Shown: positions 35,055 to 48,356, numbered from the stretch's first letter. The stretch: DNA of 64,000 bases from Lenzites betulinus (GCA_022264855.1 JABYQU010000039.1:124001-188000); one strand, 5' to 3'. Numbers and translations are program-made. The notes: generated from the letters alone by a model not told the origin.

Positions 35055-36959
35055 ACTTGCATGTATGGGGGGCTGAGAAAGAGATCTCGTTTCCGCTTCG
35101 CCAGTCTCGATGTTCAAGTAGATGCACTGCTTGCGCGGGCGCTCAGAATGGGTTCAAAGAACTCCTACTGGAACTTGTGGAAGCCAACGATGCAGTGCAG
35201 TGGCATACCACGACTCCGCGCGATAAGAAGAAGAGATCAGCTGAGGAGACTCGGAGAACTCGGAGGTTAGGCTGGCGTACCGGAGCATGACAGGAGGCTG
35301 TACTCCGCAACGGCTGTCAACTACATGGTCGCCGCCATCAGCCTTGAAGTAGTAACCATCTTGAGCGCGCGCGATTCGCCGACCTGTTCGCAGTATAGTA
35401 TAAAAGTGTGAACCACCGGCAGAGGTTCGGAGGGTGATAGGCTGCGCGACATTGCTTTCCGAAGTGCGGGCCTCTGCCTGTCATCCCAACGGGTTTGGGA
35501 TCATGGCAGTGCTTCCACTTATCTACACCAGCTTGCACCGTACGTGGACCGCCCCATGCGGCGTTAACTCTCGTGGGCTGCGTAGCGCCTCTGCCACAGC
35601 CACCACGAGGCGAACGCATGCCCCGCTTGCCTGTACCTGCATATGGCCAGTCAAACACGAGATAGTAGGCCCCCTAAGTAGTGACTCACTAGTCGAGTGC
35701 GATGAGCCGTGGAAGGCCTGGAGCTGAGCGCTGGACTTGGTCCGCAGGCAATCGCCTAGTCGCATAATTCGCATTACGCTCGAGCCACTGCATAGCCGCT
35801 ATTTAGCCCCGCGGTTCGGTACTCGCGAGTGGTATACCTGACTCGGATGTCATATGCATGTCACCGGCATCCAAAAGCCCGAGCGGATTCCATGATGGTA
35901 AGGAATCAGGTGTTTGATTACTGCATCCACTCATCGTTCACTCACGCCAAAATCCGCAGTTCGAACCCGCGCAGCTGCTCGAGAGCCAGAGCCGAATCCA
36001 AGAAAGAGCAATGTGTGCCCGTTAGCTCTTCAGGTTCTGAAAGATTTCTTAGCCGTTCATCAGAGCTCATCGTTGATTCGGATGAGTAGACAAACCTCGA
36101 TGACCTTTCCATGGACCAGCGCACTGCGAAGGAGTCAGTGTTTTACGCGGAAGCATACGGAAGAAGGCAAACCGACAAGTCCCAAAATGGTAACTTAGCT
36201 ATAGTCGTCCGTGTGATTTTCACGTACCTGGCTGGACGCGTTTGGATACCTGCGCTATCCGAGTCTATCCTCCTTGGTTCTGGGTGGCACCAGCGCGACG
36301 TGTTGACTAGTAAGCTTTTAACCTGACACATCATATGCATTATGCAAAGTCACGATTAACGTTCTTGCCACTTGCACTTCTCCTCAGGCGTGAGGTTCAG
36401 GAACTAACTTGTAGGTGTTATGATGATTCGGCTTGTTGAGATGTTTGGGATAATGGGATTCCGGCCAGCCAAACTACACCAGTGTGGAGTTTTGTATCGT
36501 AACAAGCCTGACCCCGCTGACGGCACGCCCGACCACTACTCGGCCACTGATGCGTCGCACCAGTGCCACACCGCATCAATCAAAGGGGGGAGCGATCAAC
36601 GAGCATGCTACGCTGCAGCCCCGGTGGACACGGTCAAAGGTCTGCCTCATTGCCTCTGATTGATGCCCTGGGGCGCCTGTGCGGACGGAACCATGCTTGA
36701 CTTTGGCTGTGCGCTCCGGTCTCCTCGCGGCTGTACGCTCCTGGGGCCCCAATCTACGCTGCGTACCCTCGCGATAGGGCGGAGCATACACTGAACAATC
36801 AAGATGCCCTTGTTTACATATGACACGTTACAAGCATCCACCCACCCGAAGCTATCTGTCGGGGCCATATAAACTGCCTTGCCGACCCCAGTGGAATTCC
36901 TTCCTCCCACCTCCAGCTCTTCCATGTCATAGCGCATCCTTTCGCACAGACCAGCCAAT
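35055..36959. other. 1.9 kb without a recognised gene
   Basis: Lies between divergently transcribed genes. Short open frames on both strands have no family features or coherent splice sites. Promoters for both neighbours are expected here. Confidence 0.4.
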
Positions 36960-38774
36960 ATGTGGTGCGGCCAGCCTCAAGACATTCTTGGCGATGCTAC
37001 TAAAGCCGCGCTGGTATGCTCCGCTTCGAACAATGCGACTATGGCTGGTATGTGTGTCGCGATATGTCCAAATGCGGACCTGTCTGGAGTGGGCGTCAGG
37101 ACTGCTTTCTACCTACAAAGCGTTATGAACAGTGAGTCCCCAAACTTATGTTGTGTGCATGACGAAACGAGCATGGTGTCAAGGATATTCGGCTGGCCAT
37201 TTCGATATCGCGGATCAAGTGCTCATCGCTCGTGTGATACGGATGACCGGGGGGTACCTTCTTAATCCGCACTGACACTGACCTCTATAGCTCTCCTGGT
37301 CATCTTTTCACGCCGCGACTCCGTGCCGAGTGCTTGGGCCTCCACTCTGCTGACCGCGTCGCTCGTTATCGCGGCCATGGTGCAGAAGGGGAATCAGTCT
37401 ATCACGCTTCACCATGCGATACTGACTATGAAGTGAGCCCGAAAACGTTTTGGGCGTTCTGTGTACCGTGCTAACCACCTTTTACAGCTTTGCTACGCTA
37501 TCATGCATCAGCTCGCTCGCAGTTGCACCAACACTCTCGATCTGGCGACTCTCGCCGGAGAAGTACTATACTCGGCAGCTCGCGCGCTATGTTCTGGACT
37601 CTACAACACAAGAGGACCGCAGCCCGACTCGCATCTCGAGCAAGGATCGCACGCGGATACAGCGCGCACAGAGCAAACAGCGACTGTTCCTCGCGATCGC
37701 GCTTCTCACTCAGGTCGTCCTGCAGTGGGCGTGGGGTGTCGTCCTCTTTGTGTCTCCGTCGTACAGCCAGACGAACTGCAGCGGCGACACCATCTTGATG
37801 TTCTTCCTGGTACAGTTCACTGCTCGCGAGATTAACGACAAGTATATGGTCGTCTGGGTCTTCTGGCTGCTTTTCTCGCTCGGCATCACACTGGCTATGA
37901 CGATCGTGCTCGCGGTGACAAGTCCCGCACGTGCTCGGGTCGCGTCCACCTCGAACTCCTCGCGCGGGTCTTCGCTGGCGACGCGCTCGTCGTCGATGGT
38001 TGCTGGGGCTCAAAGCAGGTTAGGGGACCATGTCGCTCAACTCTCTAGGTCGATGTGGACAGCCATTCCCGCCTGGAAAGACAAGGACAGACAGATGATC
38101 TTTTGGTACAACATCCTTGCGGTCGTCCTTTGGCTCGTTTACATCATCTGTGCGTGTTTTTTTGGCTTGCGTGTGTGCGCATTTCTGACGATCCCACAGC
38201 GGCCGAGCTTCAGATTCGGGCGAACTGCATATTCGATGGGGAGAACACGATTACTAGCTTCGGGCAGGTAAGTTCGCGCACCTACTGTTGACTCATCTGC
38301 TCAACACTTAACATCACGTTCCCATAGATCACCGCGCTCCTGCTCGCCATGCAGCCTCTTTGGAGCGTGACCATCGCGATATACCAATGGCCCTCGAAGC
38401 AGCGGCGCCTTGAGCGCCGGAGCCGCCGCGAGCAGAAGAACCAGCAACAGGCAGGCAAAGCCCCAAAGCCACCACCCTCGCCGCTCGCGTCCCTATCACA
38501 TCTCCTCAGCGAGTCCCCTACGCAAGCACGCGCGCTCTCCCCCGTGCGCGGCCGCTCGCGCGCGGCCCTCATCAATCCAGACCGCAGCTCCCCCTCGAGC
38601 GCCGTTGCCGCCCCGCACTGCGATCGTGGTGTTCCCGCCACGGCCGCATGGGTGCGCCCGCGCGGGCCTGTCGCGCACACGCTGAACGACGTGTATATAC
38701 CTCGGACGACCACGGACGAGTGGACCGAGCTGGTCTCTTTCACGCACCTCCCCCGCGCGCCCTCTTTTTCTTGA
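36960..38774 (+). CDS. Multi-pass membrane protein of unknown function
   Basis: Five exons, 36960-37131, 37291-37432, 37488-38149, 38200-38267 and 38328-38774, encode 496 residues. I count six or seven hydrophobic segments, including TLLTASLVIAAMVQ, LFLAIALLTQVVLQWAWGVV, VVWVFWLLFSLGITLAMTIV, FWYNILAVVLWLVYII and ITALLLAMQPLWSVTIAIY. A cysteine-containing N-terminus with one NATM glycosylation-like site precedes the first span. The last 115 residues are a cytoplasmic tail rich in Arg, Pro, Ser and Ala. I do not recognise a named family; it resembles uncharacterised agaricomycete membrane proteins. The start is the first ATG that yields the Cys-rich leader; all splice phases agree. Confidence 0.78.
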
Positions 38775-39949
38775 GCTCTGTCCCCTGCGTGGCCCGTCCC
38801 CCCCCCGCGCGCGGTCTCCTCCGAGTCCCGTCTTGTATCGATCCTCATGCTTTGTGTTAGAGTCTCCGTCGCATTCTTGGAATGGATTTTAAGTGTATCG
38901 CATGTATGTATCGCACCGCTTAACGTAGCCTCCGTATATCTCTGCCCTCTAGTCCTGTAGTCTCATCCCACCTAGTTCTTACGATACTGCTTCCTCACCT
39001 GCTCTCGAACTTTGTAATATCACACTCAATACCCACGCTCTGGTCAACGGTCATGCTTCGCGCGTGCCAGACACTATCAGACTTCCTCCCCTTCCTCCCA
39101 GATCCGCGGCCTACCCGCTCATCTTCCACGAGCACCGGAGATTCAAACAAGCATCTGAAGCACCGGCCGGGCCTTCCAAGGTTCATACGTTCGCCCCTTC
39201 CTCTTCCTCTTCGTCGCTGGCGATCGGCGCCTCTTCTGCTCACGACCCCGCTGAGAAGATGCGAGTACCTGCAGGACGGCGGGACTTCTTCCGCCTCCGG
39301 CTCGGAGCGCTGGGCTGCTGGTGTACGGCAGACGGCTACAATCACCGTGGCACAACGCGGCTTTTGTTTCTTATCATCACCGTGTACAGCTGCCGCATCC
39401 TGACTGCAGCCGCACGACAAAAGGGCATGTGTGTTTTGCTGATTGACACCGGAGAGTCCGATAGCCTCGTGCAGACGACTAAGCTCGGAGGCGGACCGTC
39501 AGCGCTCGGATTCCTCGCGCGGCTTTTGGTCGAACATGGAAGTAGTATACATCTTGACCAGGCTGGGGATTTTGTGCGGTTGAGGATGTCCGACACTCCG
39601 CGGCGTCTGGAACGTCCAATCTTCTATTCGCGCACTTAACATCATTGCAGGTTTTGTACATATGCTTCCTGGGTCACCTGGAGCCGGCCTCCGGCGTAAG
39701 AAGCACTCACGGTCGGCGGACCACCTCAAGAACGACGTCGATATTACTCCTCTCTCGAGATCTAGAAGTTCCCAGACTCACCTCTTTATCAGCGTCCAAT
39801 GTCATAGTATCTTCGTGTGTTGGGAAAGAGCACCCGGCGAACGTCAATGGGGCGCGAAGATACAGCGCAACGCCGGGCCCACGGCGGGCTCGCTGCGTCC
39901 ACCGCCTCGGTTCAATTCCTGCACGACCGTAGGCCGGAGCCGGCCAGAG
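38775..39949. other. Unresolved stretch with long open frames on both strands
   Basis: From about 38995 to 39650, frames of 140-190 codons are open on both strands of GC-rich DNA. Neither yields a recognisable protein, and I could not decide whether a gene exists. The right arm of the inverted duplication begins at its end. Confidence 0.35.
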
Positions 39950-40217
39950 TCCTTTCTCAGGGCCAAGGTTCGCTTTGTCCGGAATGCTTGCCCTGGCGCG
40001 TCGAAGTTCATCGCGCGCCGGATGTCGAACACCTGGAGCAAGAAGCTCGGCGTGCCTTGCGGAGCCTATCAGGCCAGTTCTGCGTAGATCGTTCCCACTC
40101 GGAGTACTGGTCGTTGCAAGGGACTTCTATGGGGACAGAGAACAGTGGTCGTGGTTGGTTCCTAAGATTATATGCTAGCTAGGGCGTGTGCCGGGAAACA
40201 ACGTCGTCAGTTGGGAA

Positions 40218-40257
40218 GGGGCGGGGCGGGGCGGGGCGGGGGGGGGGGGGGGGGGGG
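40218..40257 (+). repeat. GGGGC repeats followed by a 20-G homopolymer
   Basis: Four GGGGC-type units are followed by an uninterrupted run of 20 G (40238-40257), about 280 nt past the MCT2 stop codon. On the G-rich strand it could fold into a G-quadruplex (inference). The left duplication arm has only a short C-rich stretch here, so it expanded after the duplication. Homopolymer length is prone to sequencing error. Confidence 0.85.
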
Positions 40258-40534
40258 CTGTGGTAAGTTACAGATAATGATACACTGCGGGGTATATACG
40301 GTGATGGGGATGTCAGCCTTAGTAAATGGACCAATGAGTGAGACGGGGAATACAACGGGTCCTGTATGGTATGGGCAAATAGGCGTGTTGACGAACGAAA
40401 GCGTGAACGACTTTAGGACCAGACGGGCTCCGAGTGACGATGCATAGCGACAGTGTTGATGAACGCAGCTCCGGAGAGATGAACGGAGGCATTCTTGGAC
40501 GGGAGAAGATGGGCGCAGACAAAGGCGCGGCATG

Positions 40535-42151
40535 CTATACGCGGTCGCGCACCCGCTTGCTGAGCAGGAGCCGCGCCCACAGCATGAACAGCGAGCCTGC
40601 GATCATGGTAGCACCCGCGAGCATGATCATCCCGATGTATGATCCGCCCTCGGCTTTGAGCATCGCCCCTGCGACTGGGCCTCCGCACAGTGCACTGTCA
40701 TCCCACACGTCAGCCCAAGCTATCCCTTTTCGTCGACATAAAGTGGCGCAACTCACGGAAAAGACACAATGCTGTACAGCACGCCGATGCGGGTCCCATA
40801 TTCGCGCACGTCCGAGATCTGAACGATGCATGGGATGACAAGCGCGTTGAACGCACCCGAGAAGAAGCCGTACACCGCCGCGAACACCATGATGGCCGCA
40901 AGAGACCGTGCAAATGTCCAGAATACAAGGGGTAAGAGGCCTGCGAGGAATGCGCATGGAATGAGGATGTTGAAGCGTCCGAGCACGTCCGCGAGGAATG
41001 CTGGCGCGAGGCGGCCGAGGATGCCGCCCGCGTTCATGACAGAGAGCACGTAGAAAGCGGTTTCCGGAGAGATGCCGTGGTCCGTCGAATAGTCGACTAT
41101 GTAGAAGAAAGGAATAAAGAGACCTGTGACGTCGCGTGAGTAACGTGCGATGGTGCGTAACAAGCGGGGATATGCATACCAAAAGATATGAGAATACTCC
41201 CGGCGACGACAAGTCTGAAGGGTGCGTCTCGGAACACTCTCGGGTCGAACCACGGTGTATCTTGTTGCCGCTTTGCCAACCTGCTTGTGACTGTGGCGAC
41301 AGCGACGCCGCATAACACGAGAGATATAAAACCGGAGATGCGAACTGTCCATGCGAAGCCGACCTTGATGAAGAGTTGTTGGTACATGATAGGGTAAACA
41401 ACACCGCCTGCAGTTTCGCTCAGCACATGAGATTCTGCGTTATAGAGTTGAAACTTACCGACGCCAGACCCTGAGACTGCGATGCCGAGCGCTGTACTTC
41501 TGTACTTCTTAAAGTGTGTGGATATTGCTGCAAGACTTGGGTAAAATCTGTACGAAGGGAAGATATAAGCATTCACGGTCTTCAAGTTCATGGTGGCAGC
41601 TGACACTTACACAGCGCCAATCCCGACGGCCACAAGTACGCCTTGCGCGAGGATATATTGGTAATATTGTGTAGATATGCTGGTCATCATAGTTCCGAAT
41701 ACGAGGACCAGGAGCCCAGGTATCAGGATGCGTCGAGGTCCGTACGCGTCAAATAGCCTTCCGACGAATCCACCCTGGGCGAGAACGCATTAGCACCGCC
41801 GGCGTATGCCGCGACGTGCGCACTCACCGAGAAGAAAAACACCCATAGCTGCAGCGAACCGATCCACGCAATGGTCGATGGCGGGAGGTGGCTTAATTGG
41901 TGTTCCGCATACCACGTTTGAAACGTGCCGAAGGAGTTGAGCTGTCCGAATGAGCAGAACAGCGCGAGGAACGCGCCGAAGACGGTCAGCCATGCCGCAG
42001 CACCGCCGTCGGGAAAGGTGCTATCGACGTCCGCGACGGACGACGCGTTGGAGGGCAGGTCATTGACGGCGGTCGCGGACGAGTTGCTGATGACGCCGGC
42101 AACGGACTCCTTCGTGCTGCGCTTCTCCACGTCGAGGTCGGCCGTCGGCAT
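40535..42151 (-). CDS. MFS monocarboxylate-type transporter (MCT2)
   Basis: Duplicate of MCT1 in inverted orientation, 443 residues in six exons: 42151-41828, 41774-41611, 41547-41459, 41407-41180, 41123-40757, 40694-40535. Exons 2-6 equal MCT1 in length; the N-terminal exon is 6 nt shorter. The membrane core is almost identical to MCT1 (FGQLNSFGTFQTWYAEHQL and GGFVGRLFDAYGPRR are unchanged), while the cytosolic N-terminus has drifted. All splice sites are intact and there are no stops, so both copies are probably expressed. GRLAPAFLADVLGR differs by a few residues from MCT1. The substrate is unknown. Confidence 0.93.
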
Positions 42152-42915
42152 GAGTGGAGTGCAGACAGGGGATGAGGGGGAACGTGGGGTTGAGGGAGAG
42201 AGGCCGACGACAGGCGAGTGTATTAGAGCTCGAATTTATGTGGGGCGCGAGCTGTGCGCTGCGCCGCTCTCGGGACGATGGCAGCGAAGGGACACATGGA
42301 ATGTCCATGTCACACTGTGCCCCCCGTATTTGGACAGTCGCCCGGAGAAGCCGTGGTGAGTTGCGCATTCGCGATCAGTGCGATGAGTTACCGGAGGCCG
42401 TGACGGGCCCGGCACGTCGACGTCCCTACGATACACTGCGTTTAGCAACGCGAGCACTCCGCGGAAGCGGGGGAACGAGCGCGAAAGGTACGCACTTATT
42501 CGAATTAGGAAGGTAGAAAATGGAAGCCTTCACCTGGGGTCCGCCGGACGCGGAGATATTCCCCAGCGCCCGTCATCCAGCGAGTCGGCATGTGTGGGAA
42601 GACTGCGCTTCGCCAGGACGGAGGGGAGGCGGTCATTGCTTCGCGTAAATCAAGGCTCTGCAGCGCCGATGGCGCATTGCGCGAGCCAGGCAGGCCGCAG
42701 AACACGATGGATACCGCAGGCCACACCGCGAATCTGACGCTTCTCCAACTTCCGAGTGTGCCGGAGCTACTTACTTCGGTTGGTCCGAGGGGTGGGTAGC
42801 AGGGCAATAAGCCCTAAAATGCTTCGCAAGTTGTCACAGGCACGACAACGTTGGCGGGAGCGACGCCTGGCGAGCACCTGAGCACGCCGCCGGCTGTCTA
42901 TTGCATACAGGCTAC

Positions 42916-45116
42916 AAGCACAGGCCAAGATGCCTGCGTTCTTGACGTGCATCGCCTCAGTTGAAATCATGCGGGATGCGGGATCTAGTAAGAATCACAG
43001 CCTATGGCTGAGATTTGCGATGTAAGCGTGGGAGAAACTGTCAGTTCGAGTTTGACAATATGCCCTCAGTGCCAGAGTTGACAAATCTTTAGACGTACAA
43101 TAGTAGACATGAATCGTGTCCAGTTCGCGCCCAGTGCCCTACGCACAGTACGCGAGTTCCCTTATACTATTGTCAACAGTTTATGATGATGGTTGACTAG
43201 AGGGTGGTCTGCGGTTTAATAAGCGTTATACCAAGTACACCGCATCTAGGGTGTGTCATCAGCGCACACGGGTGCTGTCCGGAAGTTGTGAGATAGAGGC
43301 CGTTCGAAGCCAGAGAAACACGTACATCGGTGGAAAGTGCATCTGTCCAGCTAGTGTAGTGCCTTTCCATCCTAATCTTCACCAACCGTCCAGTAGTGAA
43401 CGCTGGGCACGCCGACAACCACCCTATCAGGAGGAGATTCACTGAAGAATGCTGTATGACACGAGTAAGAAGTGGTCAGTGTCGTACTAGGGCTTAGGCA
43501 TGGTTGGCAGGAACACCGCAGGCACGCACATACCGATCGAGGTCCGAACTCATGTTCGGGTTGTAGCACCCGGAGATGACTCAATTCATCGTCCGCAAGC
43601 AAGCGATGCAGCTGATGGTGGTGTCGGTAGCAGGTACATCAAGAGATATGTTCCGCTGGGTGAGGCCCCAGTAACTCGGGGGCACAGGCGTAAGCTAAGC
43701 AGATGAAGCAAATATTACATAATACTGAAGGCTCGTAAGTAAGATTGACCCAGCTCAAGTACAACTACTATCGTCACAATGTGACGGTCATGTGAAATGA
43801 GCGCTTGATTGCACAAACTGCATATTATTGTCAAGTAAGTCCGGGATAGGTACGGTGGAGTATGGTAGGACATATACAGATGTAAAGTATGCACATCGGC
43901 GTAACGAGTGTATGTACTGAGTAGAGTAGAGGTTGCAAGATATTAGTAGGTTGTTTAGTATGTGGGTGAGATGCGTGCACGGTCTAATTCTGCGAGAATG
44001 TCAGCTGGAAGCACACGGTGGCTGCGATATTTCTTTGCCGCCCAGGCTGCTTGTTTACCATTCAGGCCGCGTCAATACGCATCCATAAAACGGTGGGAGC
44101 GGGTGTAGTACCTGTGTGAAGCCAAGCATGTCAACATTGCGCTGGGTACAGAGAAAAAGAGCATACCTGTGGATGGAGACCAGTGCTCGGACGGCACAGG
44201 GGTGGACCATGTAGGCTGCGAGATCTCTGCAAAGGTATGCTGAATATTCTCATAGATATTCATTGCATTCTCATAGCGCTGTGCTCCAGCAGCGCCAGAA
44301 GGCCACAAGAATGGTGCGGGGGAGACGGGAGGCTGGGCGCATCAACATGAGACTTCTGCTGGCCATGAGGTCAGAACTTCTTTACTCACAGAATATTGGT
44401 TCTCTTTATTGTCGCTTCGCATTTTTGCAGGTCGAGACGGGCAATCTAAGCGAGGCTTCTTCTGAGCACGCTCGCCCAGATTAGCAAGCCCTATTTGCGC
44501 CCTGCGCCCCCTCTTCGGCATGCATGTACGTTCCGAGGGTCGAACGCGACACCACGGCGGCTGTTGTCTTGTGCGGGCGCCATTATCACGGCGCCTTTGG
44601 CACTTATCTATACAGCGCTCATTCATTGCACATGTATCTCTGTTGAGTGAGAGCAACTTAGACAGAAATAGCGACAGTCAGGTTTGAGATAATGTTATTG
44701 AGCACAGTCTGACAGCAGGATTTCCATCCAATCGATACCGTTGCTCAGTTTTTAGTTTTCCTCCCTAATTTGCCCGCCACATTCGATCATTTGTGACATT
44801 TCGGGGTCATGTGATGTAGTCATATTTGAGCTGGGTCAATCTTAGTACCAACAGGCTGTATAATTAAGCGCCGAAGCGCCTGCCGCGACGTGAACTCGAA
44901 TTCTACTATATAGTACGACTACTACCAAGGCTTTGCCGATAGTGGTAAGGACCTTGCAACGCGTTACTTGAGGCGCCTCTAAGTGGTCTCAACATGCTGG
45001 GGCCATGTCGGATCAGCTCAGAGGCACGTACTCGATCAACAGATCCCTCCTGCGTGGCCGCGCTCCTCTAGTAGCTGCACCCAAGGTATATTCAACTGCC
45101 ACATTGAAACCTAGGA
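42916..45116. other. 2.2 kb spacer with a possible gene relic
   Basis: No intact gene. On the minus strand at about 44340-44540 a short basic frame reads MPKRGRRAQIGLANLGERAQ, followed by KKPRL and a DNKENQ segment. That composition recalls leader sequences of repeat-associated agaricomycete proteins, but it could not be extended into a gene, so this is a weak guess. The rest is AT-richer intergenic DNA. Confidence 0.35.
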
Positions 45117-47718
45117 CTATTTGGTGGAATTTCCGCTGGGGCGCTGCAGACGAATTCGTTCGCTCCGGCGGAACGGATGTGCAGCAACACGCCTGCGAGG
45201 GGTACAAACAGTCGGTGAGCTGTAGTGTCCTCCATCGTCAATCCGGGGTAGTTTTGTAGGGACGAGGGCATTATTGTTGTCCGAAGGCTCAAGGTGGCGT
45301 TTGCAGGACAAAGGCGTATCCTCCGTATGCGATCCGCTGGGGGTGGTAGGCGGCGACTTGAGGTCAGAAAGACCATGATGGGCGATCTTGTGCACAACAC
45401 GGTTGTCGCGCTCCAACGTGTGCGTCCGCAGGAATTCGGCCCAGTACGCATCAATGCGCACGGGATCCCACATGTCTTTGTTTCGCTCCTTGAGTTCTGG
45501 TGGCGGCCAAAAGTAGTTCATGATGGTGTCGACCCACTCTTGAAAACCGGGAGAGCCAAAGCGCACCAGTCTTGTATAAATACGAGAGTGGGTGTTCGCG
45601 AATTTGCCCTCGTCACCGAATATGAGGGCCCCTAGCTTCTTTCGTTCTCGAAACATTCCGTCGATGATAACTGTAAGCGTGTCCATATCGAGGTCGTGCG
45701 GCAGATACTTCAGCCCGCTGTAGAGAACGACATAGAACAGTGATTCCATGTCATCCTCAAATCGATGACTCCTCTCGTGGTCGCGTGGAGCTAGCATACG
45801 GATTGACATGAAGTCCCATGTTCCCTACAGAGTTGTTTAGCTGTACGGAACAACCCGGACGCAGCGGCAGTACATACCGCACGCCCGACATGCTCAGCAT
45901 TTCCATCAGAATCGATTTGGTCGGAAGACTCCCAGTCGATGAGGTATCCCCGTCGGATGTCCCGGTCAGGTTCCTTGAACAGAACGATGTTGCCGATGCT
46001 GAGATCGCGGTGAATGTACGCGGCTTTTGCTAATGCATCGCGCATCGCTGTGAGGAGGTGAGCCATGCCACTGTGTCAACTTCACCTCAGAAGAAAGATG
46101 TCAAGCAACGAGACAGACCTGTGAAGACGTCGTACGTCGCATGTAGGAGCTCCTCAGTCCCGCGCAGCGTCTTCAGGTCGTAGCCGGCCGCATCTGTGAC
46201 CGTCCGATAATGCCGTCGCGTTGTGGTGCGAATACGTTTCCCGTCGATCGAACACACCCAGTTCTCTTTCCTCATGGAGCCCGTGCGTGTCTTTTGTGGA
46301 GAGGTGCCTGCAAGAATGCCGCATAAATCAGTGAAAACCGATAGATCAGTGGTCTACTAACCATCTCTTTCGTACTGATCAATGTCGTGAGGCACCAAGC
46401 CATGAATGACCTGTTGCGGGATATTCCGTACATCACTTTCGTTTAGACGGGCCAGGATGGCGCCCTCCAGCTCGTCTGCTGGCCACGTACACCATGTATC
46501 CTTTAGGAACATGATTTGACCTGTGTCGTATTGCAAAGCCCAATAGCCGCGAGTGCCACGTCCCACGAGATACAGCGGCGACACCAGAGGACGGGACACG
46601 AGATAGAGGGTGCGAAACTCAGGTGTCGTTGCCATAGTCCCAGTTCCAGTCCCGAGTGGTTGAGGATATACTTCGACTGCAGTTACATGCCCGGGCTCGT
46701 AATGAGCCCGGACGGCCTTATCAAGTTCTGGTCCGTCAACACCGAGCTGTGAACGGACATGGGCTCTGATGGCGTCTCGGAAAAGAGCCTCAAACTGTGG
46801 TCTAGCGATTACCGTCGTTTGATCATGGCCGCGGTCACAGTAATACGCCTGTGAGTATCGCCAGAAGAACTCGAGGAGTATACTGGGTCTCTCGTGGAAG
46901 TCGAACGCCTCTGTCACAATACATCCCTCCCGGTCCCACCGGTAGAGCCGGGCGAGGGGCCCGAAGACAGAGACTGTGAAGAGACAGGTGCGGTTCTGGC
47001 GAGCGAGGATCTCCACCGCGAAGCCAATGTGCAGTCCGAAGGCCCTTTCCGCTTGGTCGTACTCGCTGTCCTCGTCCTCTGGTAGGTACTCGCGGAAGAA
47101 ATTGTGGGCCGAGCGCGCCTCCTTGTTTGCGTCTATGGGAGGGTCGATGAAGTAGTCGAATGAGGGGTCGGGTCGGACGTCAACGAAGAGCTCCGCATAC
47201 CCGAGCTCAACGCGTGTGTTGTTGTCTGCCCGTCGCACGGTCCTCGCGTTCGCGGTGGTGAAGCAACAAATATGTGGTTTCGTGTAGCCCAGCCGCAAAG
47301 GACGCACGCTCCGTTCGATGGAGGTGTCGAACACGAAGCCTGGGCAGCGAGACCTGCGCGGAGACTTCTTGTTGAGAGCAGCGGCCTGGGATCGCATCAG
47401 CACTCAGCGCCACCCTGCCACGCGTAAGACGAGAGGACGTACGAGTGGTTTGTAGATAGCGGCGGATGTGTCTGCAGTCCGGGGCACTGCTTTGAACGCG
47501 TTGTTGAATGTCATCAGCTTGCCTCTCCTATCGTTGGCCAGTGGGAGAAAGGTGGCTATGAAGGCAGCAGGGGGCATAGGGCCGACGGTGTGTTCGCGCG
47601 CATCATAGGCGAGTTTCCTGTTGCGGGCCATAGCGAGGTTGGGGCGAAGACCGTCCGTGTGAGAAAGGGTGTGGTCGAGAGCCATCGGAACGCCGTAGCC
47701 CTCCGTCTCGCCCTCCAT
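45117..47718 (-). CDS. FunK1-type protein kinase B
   Basis: Second FunK1 kinase, 788 residues. Five exons: 47718-47443, 47385-46362, 46307-46119, 46047-45878, 45824-45117. The glycine loop is GRGTRG, preceded by SPLYLV; MFLKDTW holds the putative ATP-binding Lys. The catalytic loop HRDLS and the DFG-equivalent LIDWES are intact. The C-terminal region EDDMESLFYVVLYSGLKYL is highly conserved, and the tail ends in RRSERIRLQR. Exon 3 (189 nt) and exon 4 (170 nt) match the other copies exactly. Its upstream DNA and the phosphatase relic beyond it are collinear with the region upstream of kinase A, so B and A come from one segmental duplication. Confidence 0.92.
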
Positions 47719-47827
47719 TGTGGTTGGTGGTTCGTGACGAGCGCGGTGAATGGAGGCTAGCAAAATGAAGTGTGTATGGGTGGCGCAGTAGTAGCTGTAC
47801 CTGGTGGCTGGGGCGCCACATCGCAAA

Positions 47828-48010
47828 CGTTCGAGAGTACTTGACTGTGTTGTAGAACAAGGGAGTAGTCCTGGGACACAAGGGAGGACTCACTCGTTGG
47901 TCCCCAACAGGATAGCCGTTGTAGTGACCATATTCTCTCTTGTACTGCAGGTTTCCTTCAAGTCGCGATGCGCCACCCGTGTGGCGGGAGAACAAGCCGC
48001 AGCCAATCGG
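47828..48010 (-). promoter_or_regulatory. Upstream module shared by the FunK1 genes (copy B)
   Basis: The proximal block with TTCGAGAGTACTTGACT and ACAAGGGAGTA starts 110 nt before the kinase B start. TCTTGTACT is at 47937-47945, GATGCGCCACC at 47967-47977, and a CCAAT box at 48003-48007. Order and spacing are as in copy A. Confidence 0.55.
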
Positions 48011-48356
48011 AGGCCCGGGACAGCCACCGGTGCGCAACTGAGCGCCTATGGTCGCGTTCTCGCGTTGTCCGCTCGACACGCCAGAGTACTTGCTTTCAGG
48101 CCGCGCCTCCAGCTGGGCCCCATGGAAGAGTATACTGAGATTGGATTCATGGCATGCGTGCTGTGATGTATACGCATGTCGCATTCTACCGGGAGACACC
48201 GACTGGCGCGCAAGATACCCACTGCCCCGTCGCATCCAGTGTTTGTCCATGGCCTCCGACGAACAATCATATTCTGAGACTGTTTTATCATATTGCTAAA
48301 CTAGCTATCTCTCAGGTTCCACCGTCGCGTCTTATGACTCAACCTGGGCCCTAGCA

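Larger units (their letters stand above)
39950..42915 (-). repeat. Right arm of the 2.9 kb inverted duplication
   Basis: Reverse-complement counterpart of 575-3500, carrying MCT2. Similarity reaches well beyond the coding region on both sides, so this is a DNA-level segmental duplication, not just related genes. The G-tract at 40218-40257 is absent from the left arm at the equivalent place (about 3238-3260). Confidence 0.85.

Noticed and set aside
39064..39639. Plus-strand open frame of about 190 codons
   Set aside because: It has no ATG at its beginning, an equally long frame lies on the other strand, and there is no family resemblance; left as unresolved.
40413..40688. Extension of MCT2 beyond 40535
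   Set aside because: The stop at 40535-40537 matches the MCT1 stop, and the sequence beyond it is the duplicated 3' flank.
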